This document shows positions 39,333 to 47,390 of a stretch of DNA of 61,248 nucleotides, piece after piece (positions within the stretch are counted from its first letter, which is position 1; each line of letters opens with the position of its first letter). Both the position numbers and the translations under genes were made by a program. The notes below the pieces were generated by a model. It did not search any database, was not told the origin of the DNA, and saw only the letters and a list, made by a program, of their open reading frames with translations. Location: contig CABUPH010000014.1 in the NCBI GenBank assembly GCA_902493375.1, forward strand, positions 1 through 61,248, read 5' to 3'. The stretch comes from an uncultured Collinsella sp. GTDB taxonomy: Bacteria; Actinomycetota; Coriobacteriia; Coriobacteriales; Coriobacteriaceae.

Positions 39333-41249
39333 ATGGAAGAGGCCTATCGTCAAGCACGCAAGCGCGGCGAGCAAGGACGTCGACACGCCATTAGTCAAAG
39401 CGAGCATCCGTACCTCACGGACCTCGATAGCTTGGTTGCCCAGCTCCCCTTAGGTCAGCGAGAGAGCGTCGGCCTGAGGGACATTCCACTCGAAATGGTC
39501 GTCGGTACGGTTACCAAGGGCCGTCAGTCCGCCTTTTCATGCAACTTTATGCCCCTGCTGCCGTTTAGCACCGAGTTCGCCCGCAAGTGGTCCAACCTCT
39601 ACGACATCCAGGTAACCGAGGGCTATCGCGACCCCATCATCGTCACCGAGTTTATGCATCGGTTTTACGTCCAAGAGGGCAACAAGCGCGTCAGTGTCCT
39701 CAAATTCCTTGACGCTCCAACGGTTTCGGCTAGGGTCACCCGTCTCTACCCCGGCAAATGGGATTCCGTCGAAAGCCGCCTGTACGGCGAGTTCTGCGCG
39801 TTTTGGCGCGTCTGTCCTCTATACGAGATCGAGTTCTCGCGTGAGGGAAGCTACGAAACGCTCGCCAAGATGCTCGGTCAGAACCTTATCGAAAAATGGC
39901 CGCAGAAAAAGGTCGACTACCTGCGCCACACCTTCCTGCTCTTTAAGCGCGCCTACCTTCGCGCAGGCGGCGACCACCTGGACATTACGCCTGCCGACGC
40001 CATGCTCGTGTACCTCAATGTGTACAACCAGGACCGCCTGTTGGATACGCCGACAGATATCGTCGTAAACCGCCTGTGCAAGATTTGGCGCGAGCTGGTC
40101 ATTGCCGGCAAAAATGACGAGGACAAGGTCGATCTTGTCGAAGCGCCGAGCGTCGATGAGGATATAACGCCTATCAAGTCCACCTCCGGCGTGCTCAACT
40201 TCTTTATGGGCAAGACCGTCTATTCGGCGGCCAACCCCCTGCGCATCGCCTTTATCCATGAATTCCCCTGCGCAACGTCGAGCTGGGACAGCCTGCACGA
40301 CCAAGGGCGTCAGTATCTCGATGAGCACTTTGGCGGTATCGTGCGCACCGAGGCGTTCGAGGACTGCCACGATCCGGACGTGTTCTACGCCGCCGTGGAA
40401 ACGGCTGTCAAACATGGAGACAACGTCATCTTCTCGACCTCGCACCGTCTGATGGAATACACGCTCAGGGCTGCCGTTGAGTATCCCCAGGTGCGGTTCC
40501 TTAACTGCTCTATCGGCCTTCCCCACCAAAGCGTCCGTTCGTACTTTGGCAAGATGTACGAGGCCAAGTTCCTCCTGGGCGCCCTTGCCGCCAGCATGGC
40601 GGACAACCACCGCATCGGTTACCACGCGTCGGTCTTCGCCTCGGGCGCACTCAGCGAGATCAACGCCTTTGCGATTGGAGCCTCGCTGCTCGACCCCCGT
40701 GCGCAAATTATCCTGACCTGGGGCGATGTGCCCGCCGGAGGCCTTGCCGAGGCCATGTGCCGCGAAGGTGTAAGCGTCATGACCGGCGCCGACATGTCAA
40801 AGTCGCTCGAAGACCCCACGGCCTACGGACTTCACCGCCTGGTCGATGGCAAGGTTACCGGCATTGCCATGCCGGTATGGAACTGGGGCCGATACTACGA
40901 GCTTATCGTGCGAAGCCTACTGCATGGCACCTGGGATGAGACCAGTGACGACAGCCAGGTTCGCGCCGTCAACTACTGGTACGGCATGAGCTCCGGCGTT
41001 ATCGACATCCGTTACGCTCCGGGCCTACCCTACCAGACGCGCAAACTCGTGCAGTTGCTCCGCAACGGCATTGTCGAGGGATCCATCAACCCCTTTGGCG
41101 GCGAGCTCCACAGCCAGAACGGCGTGGTACAGATCGAAGGCTTTCCTCCGCTGCCGAGCACGCAGATTGTCGAGATGAATTGGCTGGCGGATAACGTGGT
41201 AGGCACCATTCCGCAGCTCGACGATGAGCCGAAAGTCCCTGCCCTATGA
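39333..41249 (+). CDS. Cytoplasmic protein with ParB/Srx-like and BMP (periplasmic-binding-like) domains
   Basis: A 638-residue protein without signal peptide or membrane segment. The N-terminal part (about 50-130) contains DPIIVTEFMHRFYVQEGNKR followed by VSVLKFL, the layout of ParB/sulfiredoxin-like nucleotide-binding domains (DG/EGN-x-R). The C-terminal part from about residue 300 (NPLRIAFIHEFPCATSSWDS, VIFSTSHRLMEYTLRAAVEY, GIDIR-like end) is a Bmp/PnrA-type domain, which normally occurs in lipoproteins that bind purine nucleosides. Here it must work inside the cell. It overlaps the next gene by four bases (ATGA), so the two products probably act together. Confidence 0.65.
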   Translation: MEEAYRQARKRGEQGRRHAISQSEHPYLTDLDSLVAQLPLGQRESVGLRDIPLEMVVGTVTKGRQSAFSCNFMPLLPFSTEFARKWSNLYDIQVTEGYRDPIIVTEFMHRFYVQEGNKRVSVLKFLDAPTVSARVTRLYPGKWDSVESRLYGEFCAFWRVCPLYEIEFSREGSYETLAKMLGQNLIEKWPQKKVDYLRHTFLLFKRAYLRAGGDHLDITPADAMLVYLNVYNQDRLLDTPTDIVVNRLCKIWRELVIAGKNDEDKVDLVEAPSVDEDITPIKSTSGVLNFFMGKTVYSAANPLRIAFIHEFPCATSSWDSLHDQGRQYLDEHFGGIVRTEAFEDCHDPDVFYAAVETAVKHGDNVIFSTSHRLMEYTLRAAVEYPQVRFLNCSIGLPHQSVRSYFGKMYEAKFLLGALAASMADNHRIGYHASVFASGALSEINAFAIGASLLDPRAQIILTWGDVPAGGLAEAMCREGVSVMTGADMSKSLEDPTAYGLHRLVDGKVTGIAMPVWNWGRYYELIVRSLLHGTWDETSDDSQVRAVNYWYGMSSGVIDIRYAPGLPYQTRKLVQLLRNGIVEGSINPFGGELHSQNGVVQIEGFPPLPSTQIVEMNWLADNVVGTIPQLDDEPKVPAL

Positions 41250-41956
41250 AAATCCTTGCCATAGCCGATACCGAAGAACGATGCCTTTGGGAGTGCTTTC
41301 GCAAGGAACGCTTTGAGGGAGTCGACCTGATTTTGTCCGCCGGCGATCTGGACCCGGACTATCTTGAGTTTTTGGTTACGATCATCAACAAACCGCTCAT
41401 CTACGTGCGTGGCAATCACGATGACCGCTACGCACGTCATGCACCGGGCGGATGTATCTGCGTGGAAGACAGCGTGTACACGTACCGAGGGATTCGCATT
41501 GCGGGCCTTGGCGGGTCCATGCGTTATCGTGACGGCGCCAACATGTACACCGAACGCGAGATGTCCAAGCGCATGCGTAAGCTGTCGCGTAAGGTTAGGA
41601 TGGTCGGCGGGTGCGACATTCTGCTTACCCATGCACCCGCCGCCGGTATGGGTGATCTGGACGATCTGCCGCATCGAGGGTTTGAGTGCTTTAACACGGC
41701 GCTTGAGTCCTGGGGGGCCGACTACATGGTGCATGGGCATGTACACCAAAGCTACGGTTACGATTTTCAGCGCAAGCGGCAGCATGTGTGTGGAACGACG
41801 ATCATCAACGCCTGCGGCTATACGCAGTTTGAGCTCGACCAGACGCGCTACCCCATCCGTGGCTGGCAGGCAGCCTGGCTCAATTCGCAAACCATGCGCC
41901 GCGAGCTCAAACGCCACGATGCCATCGAGTCCTCAACAGCCAGAACACCCTGGTAA
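41246..41956 (+). CDS. Metallophosphoesterase (calcineurin-like)
   Basis: A 236-residue cytoplasmic metallophosphoesterase. The metal-binding motifs are KILAIADTEE (the usual first-motif His is replaced by Thr/Glu, so this site is unusual), LILSAGDLDPDYLEF, VRGNHDDRY, LLTHAPAAGMGD and YMVHGHVHQSY. The ATG overlaps the stop of the upstream BMP-domain gene (ATGA), which shows translational coupling. The substrate is unknown; a small nucleotide-like molecule is plausible given the partner domain. Confidence 0.8.
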   Translation: MKILAIADTEERCLWECFRKERFEGVDLILSAGDLDPDYLEFLVTIINKPLIYVRGNHDDRYARHAPGGCICVEDSVYTYRGIRIAGLGGSMRYRDGANMYTEREMSKRMRKLSRKVRMVGGCDILLTHAPAAGMGDLDDLPHRGFECFNTALESWGADYMVHGHVHQSYGYDFQRKRQHVCGTTIINACGYTQFELDQTRYPIRGWQAAWLNSQTMRRELKRHDAIESSTARTPW

Positions 41957-41996
41957 CCACCACAAAGGGGAGACCGTCCCCTTTGTGGTGCTTTTG
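41955..41996 (+). terminator. GGGAC-loop hairpin repeat, copy E, acting as terminator
   Basis: ACCACAAAGGGGA pairs with TCCCCTTTGTGGT around a short GACCG loop and is followed by CTTTTG. It starts at the stop codon of the phosphoesterase gene, as copy D does for mscS. On the minus strand the loop reads GGGGACGG. Confidence 0.7.
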
Positions 41997-42005
41997 ACGC
42001 GATAG

Positions 42006-42044
42006 CAAGAAACCCGGTCCTGCACAAGGCAGAACCGGGTTTCT
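42006..42044 (-). terminator. Terminator of rplK-rplA
   Basis: GAAACCCGGTTCTGC pairs with GCAGGACCGGGTTTC on the minus strand and is followed by TTGC. It lies about 40 bases after rplA and faces the convergent phosphoesterase gene. Confidence 0.75.
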
Positions 42045-42081
42045 TTAGCAATGCTTGCTTTGCTCAGGCAGTAACTAGCAG

Positions 42082-42789
42082 TTACTCAGCCAGGAAGTCA
42101 CGCTGGACAGCGGGATCGACCTTGACGCCAGGGCCCATGGTGGAAGACACGGAGATGGACTTGACGTACTTGCCCTTAGCAGAAGAGGGCTTGACGCGCA
42201 GGATCTCGGTGTACAGGGCAGCGTAGTTCTCGACGAGCTGCTGCTCAGAGAAGGACTTCTTGCCCAGGGGCACGTGGCAGATGCCGTAGCGGTCGGCGCG
42301 GTACTCAACGCGGCCAGCCTTGAGCTCGGAGACCATCTTGGCGACGTCCATGGTCACGGTGCCGAGCTTGGGGTTCGGCATGAGGCCACGGGGACCAAGG
42401 ATCTTACCGATGCGGCCAACCTTGGCCATCATGTTCGGCGTAGCGATAGCGGCGTCGAAGTTGATCTCGCCCTTCTGGATCTGGGCGACGAGCTCGTCGG
42501 AACCGATGATGTCGGCGCCGGCAGCCTCGGCCTCGCGGGCCTTCTCACCCTCGGCGAAGACGGCAACACGAACGGTCTTGCCGGTGCCGTGAGGCAGGGA
42601 GATGGAACCACGGATGTTCTGGTCAGCCTTACGAGTATCGATGCCCAGACGGAAGTGGGCCTCGACGGTCTCGTCGAACTTGGCGGTGTCGAGCTCCTTG
42701 ATGAGCTTGGCAGCCTGAAGGGGGGTGTAGAGCGTGGCGCGGTCGATCTTCTCGGCAGCGGCGTTATAGCTCTTACCATGCTTAGCCAT
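42082..42789 (-). CDS. rplA: 50S ribosomal protein L1
   Basis: L1 forms the mobile stalk of the 50S subunit and represses its own operon. It has 235 residues from MAKHGKSYNAA; the signature MAKVGRIGKILGPRGLMPNP is at about 120-140. The ATG at 42789 lies eight bases behind AGGAGG, while the ATG two codons earlier is too close. The 117-base gap to rplK folds into a hairpin (GGGTGCTCCGACC-type) that could be an L1-binding site. rplJ would normally follow, but a terminator and the 25-kb insert do. Confidence 0.98.
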   Translation of the reverse strand: MAKHGKSYNAAAEKIDRATLYTPLQAAKLIKELDTAKFDETVEAHFRLGIDTRKADQNIRGSISLPHGTGKTVRVAVFAEGEKAREAEAAGADIIGSDELVAQIQKGEINFDAAIATPNMMAKVGRIGKILGPRGLMPNPKLGTVTMDVAKMVSELKAGRVEYRADRYGICHVPLGKKSFSEQQLVENYAALYTEILRVKPSSAKGKYVKSISVSSTMGPGVKVDPAVQRDFLAE

Positions 42790-42906
42790 GTGCATTACCT
42801 CCTGTGGTTAAACGGGCGTGAGCCCTCCCACATCGTATCGTGTGCCCTATTGCACACATTTAACGGGCGCCCCGGTCGGAGCACCCGTCGTTACCATAAG
42901 AAATCG

Positions 42907-43335
42907 CTACTCAGCGATGGTGACGCCCATGGAACGGGCGGTACCGGCGATGATCTTTTTGGCGGCGTCAATGTCGTTGGCATTGAGGTCCGGCATCTTG
43001 ATCTCGGCGATCTTGGTGAGCTGCTCCTGGGAGAGCTGACCAACCTTGTCGGCCTGGGGCTTAGCGGAACCAGACTTGAGGTTCAGCTCCTTCTTGATGA
43101 GGTGAGCCGCCGGCGGGGTCTTGGTGATGAAGGAGAAGGACTTATCCTCGTAGACAGAGATCTCAACGGGGATGATGTCGCCCTTCTTGTCCTGCGTCTC
43201 GGCGTTAAAGGCCTGGCAGAACTGCATGATGTTCACGCCAGCAGCGCCCAGGGCGGGGCCGACGGGAGGAGCGGGGTTAGCTGCACCAGCAGGAATCTGG
43301 AGCTTAATGACGTTGGCAACCTTCTTCTCAGCCAT
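42907..43335 (-). CDS. rplK: 50S ribosomal protein L11
   Basis: L11 is part of the GTPase-associated centre and is required for RelA sensing of uncharged tRNA. It has 142 residues from MAEKKVANVIK. The Pro-rich N-terminal PAGAANPAPPVGPALGAAGV and the C-terminal RNA-binding GTARSMGVTIAE region are standard. The second ATG (43335), six bases after AAGGA, is the better start. It is transcribed with rplA and follows nusG by about 120 bases. Confidence 0.98.
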   Translation of the reverse strand: MAEKKVANVIKLQIPAGAANPAPPVGPALGAAGVNIMQFCQAFNAETQDKKGDIIPVEISVYEDKSFSFITKTPPAAHLIKKELNLKSGSAKPQADKVGQLSQEQLTKIAEIKMPDLNANDIDAAKKIIAGTARSMGVTIAE

Positions 43336-43455
43336 GGTCATTCCTTTCGAATCACGAGTGTGAAGTACTTGCTATATCGTAAGCACGCACGTGTTAGAAG
43401 CACTCCTGAGATGAGCAGTCACAGAAGAAGCACGCTCGCGCGAACGGACGAAAAC

Positions 43456-43992
43456 TTAAGCGATGACAGCGACCTGGTTAAAGTCGAGCTCGACCGGCGT
43501 CTCGCGGCCAAAGATCATCAGCGTGACCTTGAGCTTGCCAGCCTCGGTGTTAACCTCGGAGACCTTGCCATCAAAGTCGGTAAGCGGGCCATCGGTGACG
43601 CGGACGGACGTGCCGACCTGAATATCAACCGAGGTGCGCTTGGGCGAATCGCCCTTACCGGGACGACGAGTCATCTTGTTGTACTCGTCGCGGGAAAGCG
43701 GAGCGGGCTTGCCGTTGCCGCCTAGAAAACCGGTGACGCCGGGCGTGTTGCGAACACACGTCCAAGCATCGTCATCCATCTCCATGCGGACCAGGACATA
43801 ACCCGGGAAGATCTTGGAATCCTTGGTCTCACGCTTGCCACCCTCTTTAATCTCGGTGACGCGCTCCATAGGAATCTCGATATCAAAGATACGGTCCTGC
43901 ATGCCCATGGACTCGATACGATGCTCGAGATCGGACTTTACGCGGTTCTCGTATCCGGAGTAAGTGTGAACGACGTACCAACGCTTAGACAT
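43456..43992 (-). CDS. nusG: Transcription termination/antitermination protein NusG
   Basis: NusG binds the RNA polymerase clamp and couples it to Rho or the ribosome. It has 178 residues: the NGN domain (KRWYVVHTYSGYENRVKSDL at the start, FPGYVLVRMEMDDDAWTCVR) and a KOW domain (SVRVTDGPLTDFDGKVSEVN). It starts three bases after the secE stop. The order secE-nusG-rplK-rplA is as in most bacteria. Confidence 0.98.
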   Translation of the reverse strand: MSKRWYVVHTYSGYENRVKSDLEHRIESMGMQDRIFDIEIPMERVTEIKEGGKRETKDSKIFPGYVLVRMEMDDDAWTCVRNTPGVTGFLGGNGKPAPLSRDEYNKMTRRPGKGDSPKRTSVDIQVGTSVRVTDGPLTDFDGKVSEVNTEAGKLKVTLMIFGRETPVELDFNQVAVIA

Positions 43993-43995
43993 GGT

Positions 43996-44334
43996 TTAGC
44001 CCCTCAATCCAGAGAACAGAGCAAGAGCCTCGCCAAAGCCAGCATCGAGCAGAGCGATGACGACGCCGACGACGACCAGAGAAGCGCAAACGACGACCGA
44101 GTAGTTCACGAGCTCCTTTTTATCGGGCCACGTGACACGCTTCATCTCGGACTTGACCGAAGCGAAATACTTCTTGGTGCGGGCGAAGAAACCAGGCTTC
44201 TCGTTCTTCTTGGACTTCGCAGCCTTCTCGTTCTTCTTGGCAACGGCCTTCTTGGCCTCAACCTTGGAGTTGGCGGCAGCGCTGTTGGCAGGTGCCGGCT
44301 GCTGAGCCTTCTTCTTGTTCTTCTTGTTGGCCAT
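43996..44334 (-). CDS. secE: Preprotein translocase subunit SecE
   Basis: SecE is the essential clamp subunit of SecYEG. It has 112 residues. A long basic, Lys/Ala-rich N-terminal extension (about 1-50) is unusual in length but common in actinobacteria. The conserved amphipathic helix (KKYFASVKSEMKRVTWPDKK) and one transmembrane segment (YSVVVCASLVVVGVVIALL) follow. It lies between tRNA-Trp and nusG. Confidence 0.97.
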   Translation of the reverse strand: MANKKNKKKAQQPAPANSAAANSKVEAKKAVAKKNEKAAKSKKNEKPGFFARTKKYFASVKSEMKRVTWPDKKELVNYSVVVCASLVVVGVVIALLDAGFGEALALFSGLRG

Positions 44335-44410
44335 TTGGGTTACCTCCGCGCAATGCGCTTATACATGAGTAAACCGTAAGCCCCCAAGTGGGAGCTTACG
44401 GAATAATGAC

Positions 44411-44486
44411 TGGCACGCCAGGAAGGACTCGAACCCTCAACACTCGGTTTTGGAGACCGATGCTCTACCAATTGAACTACTGGCGT
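44411..44486 (-). tRNA. trnW: tRNA-Trp (CCA)
   Basis: A 76-base cloverleaf. Acceptor ACGCCAG pairs with CTGGCGT, the anticodon stem TCGGT/ACCGA encloses CTCCAAA with anticodon CCA, the T loop is GGTTCGAGTCC, and the terminal CCA is encoded. It lies between rpmG and secE, a placement known from several bacterial lineages. Confidence 0.97.
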
Positions 44487-44499
44487 ATGTGACTAGAGA

Positions 44500-44649
44500 C
44501 TAGCGAGTCTCTTTGTGCAGCGTGTGGTGACGGCACCAGGGGCAATACTTCTTGATCTCCATACGATCAGGCATGGTCGACTTGTTCTTGGTGGTCGTAT
44601 AGTTGCGGCGCTTGCACTCAGTGCACGCAAGAGTAACTAGAGTACGCAT
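44500..44649 (-). CDS. rpmG: 50S ribosomal protein L33
   Basis: A 49-residue protein starting MRTLVTLACTECKRRNYTTK. Two CxxC pairs (CTEC at about 9-12 and CPWC at about 35-38) form the zinc ribbon of the C+ type of L33. The ATG at 44649 follows GAAAGGTTCAGGATAC. It is the first gene of the rpmG-tRNA-Trp-secE-nusG unit, downstream of a good promoter. Confidence 0.96.
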   Translation of the reverse strand: MRTLVTLACTECKRRNYTTTKNKSTMPDRMEIKKYCPWCRHHTLHKETR

Positions 44650-44694
44650 GTATCCTGAACCTTTCATTTCCGCCCCGTACGGGCACGAGTTGTT

Positions 44695-44724
44695 ACTTTA
44701 TCAGCTCCACGTAAGTGCTGTCAA
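44695..44724 (-). promoter_or_regulatory. Promoter of rpmG-tRNA-Trp-secE-nusG
   Basis: A consensus -35 TTGACA, an 18-base spacer and TAAAGT lie on the minus strand about 50 bases upstream of rpmG. The remaining spacer to the tuf terminator has no recognisable feature. Confidence 0.65.
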
Positions 44725-44866
44725 TGAAAACCTCGAGTCAATTGGTTCTCGGTGGATCCATTCATATTTGGAACACATCAATGAAGCCATCGAGATCTAA
44801 TCGACGGTGCATCCAGGACCATTATCGATCCTCTCGACACCAGCAACGGCTCAATATCCATTGCAG

Positions 44867-44905
44867 AAAAGAACCCGGCACCCATATAAGTGCCGGGTTC
44901 TCTAA
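44867..44905 (-). terminator. Terminator of tuf
   Basis: GAACCCGGCACTTA pairs with the complementary TGGGTGCCGGGTTC and is followed by TTTTC on the minus strand. It starts about 25 bases after the tuf stop. Confidence 0.9.
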
Positions 44906-44928
44906 GTCAGCTATATCAAAGAGCTAAT

Positions 44929-46119
44929 TTACTCAATGATCGTGGAGACGATGCCCGAACCGACGGTGTGGCCACCCTCGCGGATAGCGAAGCGCAGGCC
45001 CTCCTCCATGGCGATCGGGTGGATGAGGTCGCCCTCGATGGTGATGTGGTCACCAGGCATAGCCATCTCGGTGCCCTCGGGGAGCTTGACCGTACCGGTA
45101 ACGTCGGTGGTACGGAAGTAGAACTGAGGACGATAACCATCGAAGAACGGGGTGTGACGGCCGCCCTCCTCCTTGGTCAGAACGTAGATCTCGCCGGTGA
45201 ACTTGGTGTGCGGGGTAACCGAACCGGGCTTGCAGAGAACCTGGCCGCGCTCGATGTCCTCGCGCTTGATGCCGCGGAGCAGCAGGCCGACGTTGTCGCC
45301 AGCCTCGCAGAAGTCCATGGACTTACGGAACATCTCGATACCGGTAACGACGGTGTTCTGGGTATCCTTGATGCCGACGATCTCGACGGGCTCGTTGAGC
45401 TTGAGCTCACCGCGCTCGACACGGCCGGTAGCAACGGTACCACGGCCGGAGATGGTCATAACGTCCTCAACGGCCATCAGGAACGGGAGGTCGTTGTTAC
45501 GAGCAGGCGTCGGGATGTACTCGTCGACAGCGTTCATGAGCTCGCGAATGGCGTCCATCCACTTGGCGTCCCCCTCGAGAGCGCCCAGAGCGGAACCACG
45601 GATGACCGGGATGTCGTCGCCGGGGAAATCGTACTCGGAGAGGAGCTCACGGGTCTCCATCTCGACGAGGTCGATGAGCTCGTCATCGTCGACCATGTCG
45701 CACTTATTCAGGAAGACGACGATGTAGGGAACGCCGACCTGACGGGCGAGCAGGATGTGCTCGCGGGTCTGAGCCATGGGGCCGTCGGTAGCGGCGATGA
45801 CCAAGATAGCGCCGTCCATCTGAGCAGCACCGGAGATCATGTTCTTGACGTAGTCAGCGTGGCCCGGGCAGTCAACGTGAGCGTAGTGACGGGCAGCAGT
45901 CTCGTACTCGACGTGGGAGACGGAAATCGTAATGCCGCGCTCGCGCTCCTCGGGAGCCTTGTCGATGTTCTCGAACGCAGTGAAGTCAGCCTTGCAGCCC
46001 TCGGTCTCGGAGAGAACCTTGGTGATGGCAGCGGTCAGCGTGGTCTTGCCGTGGTCGACGTGACCAATGGTGCCGATGTTAACATGCGGCTTAGTGCGCT
46101 CAAACTTCTCTTTGGCCAT
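44929..46119 (-). CDS. tuf: Elongation factor Tu
   Basis: EF-Tu delivers aminoacyl-tRNA to the ribosome. It has 396 residues. G1 GHVDHGKT is at about 19-26, and DCPGHADY, NKCDMVDD and the effector region EERERGITI are intact. The ATG at 46119 follows AGGAGGGCTTT; upstream codons overlap a spacer hairpin. It is downstream of three tRNA genes, as in the E. coli tRNA-tufB operon, and is the only tuf in the window. The absence of a copy behind fusA shows that it has moved relative to the Bacillus order. Confidence 0.99.
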   Translation of the reverse strand: MAKEKFERTKPHVNIGTIGHVDHGKTTLTAAITKVLSETEGCKADFTAFENIDKAPEERERGITISVSHVEYETAARHYAHVDCPGHADYVKNMISGAAQMDGAILVIAATDGPMAQTREHILLARQVGVPYIVVFLNKCDMVDDDELIDLVEMETRELLSEYDFPGDDIPVIRGSALGALEGDAKWMDAIRELMNAVDEYIPTPARNNDLPFLMAVEDVMTISGRGTVATGRVERGELKLNEPVEIVGIKDTQNTVVTGIEMFRKSMDFCEAGDNVGLLLRGIKREDIERGQVLCKPGSVTPHTKFTGEIYVLTKEEGGRHTPFFDGYRPQFYFRTTDVTGTVKLPEGTEMAMPGDHITIEGDLIHPIAMEEGLRFAIREGGHTVGSGIVSTIIE

Positions 46120-46215
46120 AAAGCCCTCCTCTAAACAGGTCGTCCCCGGACGGGACTTTGCCTTTATACCATAGTGGCCTCTCAACATACTATTGAGAAG
46201 CCACCGTGTTACCTA

Positions 46216-46292
46216 TGGTAGCGGTGACTGGATTCGAACCAGTGACGCCACGGGTATGAACCGTGTGCTCTAACCAACTGAGCTACACCGCC
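46216..46292 (-). tRNA. trnM: tRNA-Met (CAT)
   Basis: A 77-base cloverleaf: acceptor GGCGGTG with CACCGCT (G-U at the first pair), anticodon loop TTCATAC with anticodon CAT, encoded CCA. The absence of the initiator features (mismatched first pair C-A, GGG/CCC anticodon stem) points to elongator Met, although a tRNA-Ile2 with lysidine cannot be fully excluded. Confidence 0.93.
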
Positions 46293-46295
46293 GGA

Positions 46296-46371
46296 TGGAG
46301 CCTGCAACCAGACTTGAACTGGTGACCTCTTCGTTACCAACGAAGTGCTCTACCGACTGAGCTATACAGGC
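46296..46371 (-). tRNA. trnT: tRNA-Thr (GGT)
   Basis: A 76-base cloverleaf: acceptor GCCTGTA with TGCAGGC, anticodon stem CTTCG/CGAAG enclosing TTGGTAA (anticodon GGT), T arm ACCAGTTCAAGTCTGGT, encoded CCA. It lies only three bases from tRNA-Met. Confidence 0.96.
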
Positions 46372-46381
46372 ACTTGACGGG

Positions 46382-46463
46382 TGGGAGCTATAGGATTCGA
46401 ACCTATGTAGGCAGAGCCAACGGGTTTACAGCCCGTCCCCATTAACCACTCGGGCAAACTCCC
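46382..46463 (-). tRNA. trnY: tRNA-Tyr (GTA)
   Basis: An 82-base type II tRNA with a long variable arm. Acceptor GGGAGTT pairs with AGCTCCC, and the anticodon loop CTGTAAA gives GTA. The 3' CCA is not encoded (the sequence after the discriminator A is CCC), unlike the neighbouring tRNAs, so CCA must be added enzymatically. It is the first gene of the tRNA-tuf transcript. Confidence 0.95.
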
Positions 46464-46525
46464 AATCGTTCAAGTATCCGCAGGTTCTTTGGTCTTTTGG
46501 ACCGCCGCCCCCGCGAACGAAAAAG

Positions 46526-46555
46526 ATAATACGATGCAACCTTGGGGGCTGTCAA
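46526..46555 (-). promoter_or_regulatory. Promoter of the tRNA-Tyr/Thr/Met-tuf operon
   Basis: TTGACA, an 18-base spacer and TATTAT on the minus strand, about 65 bases upstream of tRNA-Tyr. The GC-rich stretch right after the -10 may be a discriminator for growth-rate control. Confidence 0.7.
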
Positions 46556-46794
46556 CGAAAACCTCTAGATACACGGTTCCGGGCGTATCTATGTACCTTT
46601 GACCTGCGGTTTTGCTGGGTTTGGATATGAAGGACGGTGGATTTGCATGTAGCGGTGACATTTCTCGAGGGAACACTTTGGCGTAGTGGAGTGAGCCTGC
46701 AGAATATTGCTTCGATAACGACTCATTTGCACCTATATATAGGTCGTGATCGAGCTTCCCAGACAGAAGATTGCTCTTCCCAGGCAAAATCGGA

Positions 46795-46852
46795 CGTGGA
46801 TAATCTCCCACTTTTGCCGTGCTATCGAGTCCAAAGTGGCCGATTATCCACG
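46795..46852. repeat. CGTGGATAATC palindrome
   Basis: A 21-bp imperfect inverted repeat (46795-46815 with 46832-46852, about 19 pairs) around a 16-base loop. A third, degenerate arm (GGGGATTTTCCACC, then ATAATCCACGCTC) follows up to about 46906. It lies in the 700-base spacer between the tRNA cluster and tRNA-Thr(TGT), which has no gene that I can support. Confidence 0.65.
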
Positions 46853-46937
46853 CTCATTTACTAAGCGGGGGATTTTCCACCCTCGTATGTCCAATAATCC
46901 ACGCTCGACCAGGATGACCGGGACCGGTCCGGCCTTT

Positions 46938-47074
46938 GTCTCAATCTGTAACATCTAGAGAATATTTTCTCCCCTATCTGTTACAAATCGAGATATTACG
47001 CAGAGACCCCAGCTTACGTCTCATTCTGTAACAGCTAGAACGGTTTTCAGCCTCTTCGTGTTACAGATCGAGAC
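46938..47074. repeat. Two copies of a GTCTC-n-TCTGTAACA palindrome
   Basis: Unit 1 spans 46938-46995 and unit 2 spans 47018-47074. Each has a left arm GTCTCAATCTGTAACA (or ATTCTG) and a right arm TGTTACA(A/G)ATCGAGA(T/C), giving 14-16 bp stems. The loops differ. They are arranged as direct repeats about 80 bp apart, and no coding sequence covers them convincingly. Confidence 0.65.
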
Positions 47075-47117
47075 AAACCTGAAGCTAGGTTGCGCCAAAC
47101 CCGCCGACTTATCGACA

Positions 47118-47158
47118 AAAAAGAAACGGGCTCTGTCCCACAGGGGAACAGAGCCCGA
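47118..47158 (-). terminator. Terminator of tRNA-Thr(TGT)
   Basis: CGGGCTCTGTTCCC pairs with the complementary GGGACAGAGCCCG and is followed by TTTCTTTTTTG on the minus strand, just after the tRNA. Confidence 0.85.
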
Positions 47159-47166
47159 AACTCTCA

Positions 47167-47241
47167 TGGAGCCAGTGACAGGAATCGAACCTGCAACCCA
47201 CTGATTACAAATCAGTTGCGCTACCGTTGCGCCACACTGGC
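47167..47241 (-). tRNA. trnT: tRNA-Thr (TGT)
   Basis: A 75-base cloverleaf: acceptor GCCAGTG with CACTGGC, anticodon stem ACTGA/TCAGT enclosing TTTGTAA (anticodon TGT), T arm GCAGGTTCGATTCCTGT, encoded CCA. It stands alone between yacP/rae1 and the tRNA-tuf operon. Confidence 0.95.
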
Positions 47242-47325
47242 ACACTTGGCGCTTTCGCGCGAAGCCAGTTAAGAATAAAGGAATTGCGGACGAGGCGCAA
47301 CAGGCCCTTCACCCGACCACATCTC

Positions 47326-47390
47326 AAAACTATTCGCCAGAACGAATAGTTTTATCCGTTCGCCAAAACAAAAAACTATTCGTTTTGGCG
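47326..47390. repeat. Pair of AAAACTATTCG/CGCCAAAAC hairpins
   Basis: AAAACTATTCG (47326-47336) pairs perfectly with CGAATAGTTTT (47343-47353). CGCCAAAAC (47361-47369) pairs with GTTTTGGCG (47382-47390), whose loop repeats AAACTATTCG. They lie between the PIN-like gene and tRNA-Thr(TGT). Confidence 0.6.
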
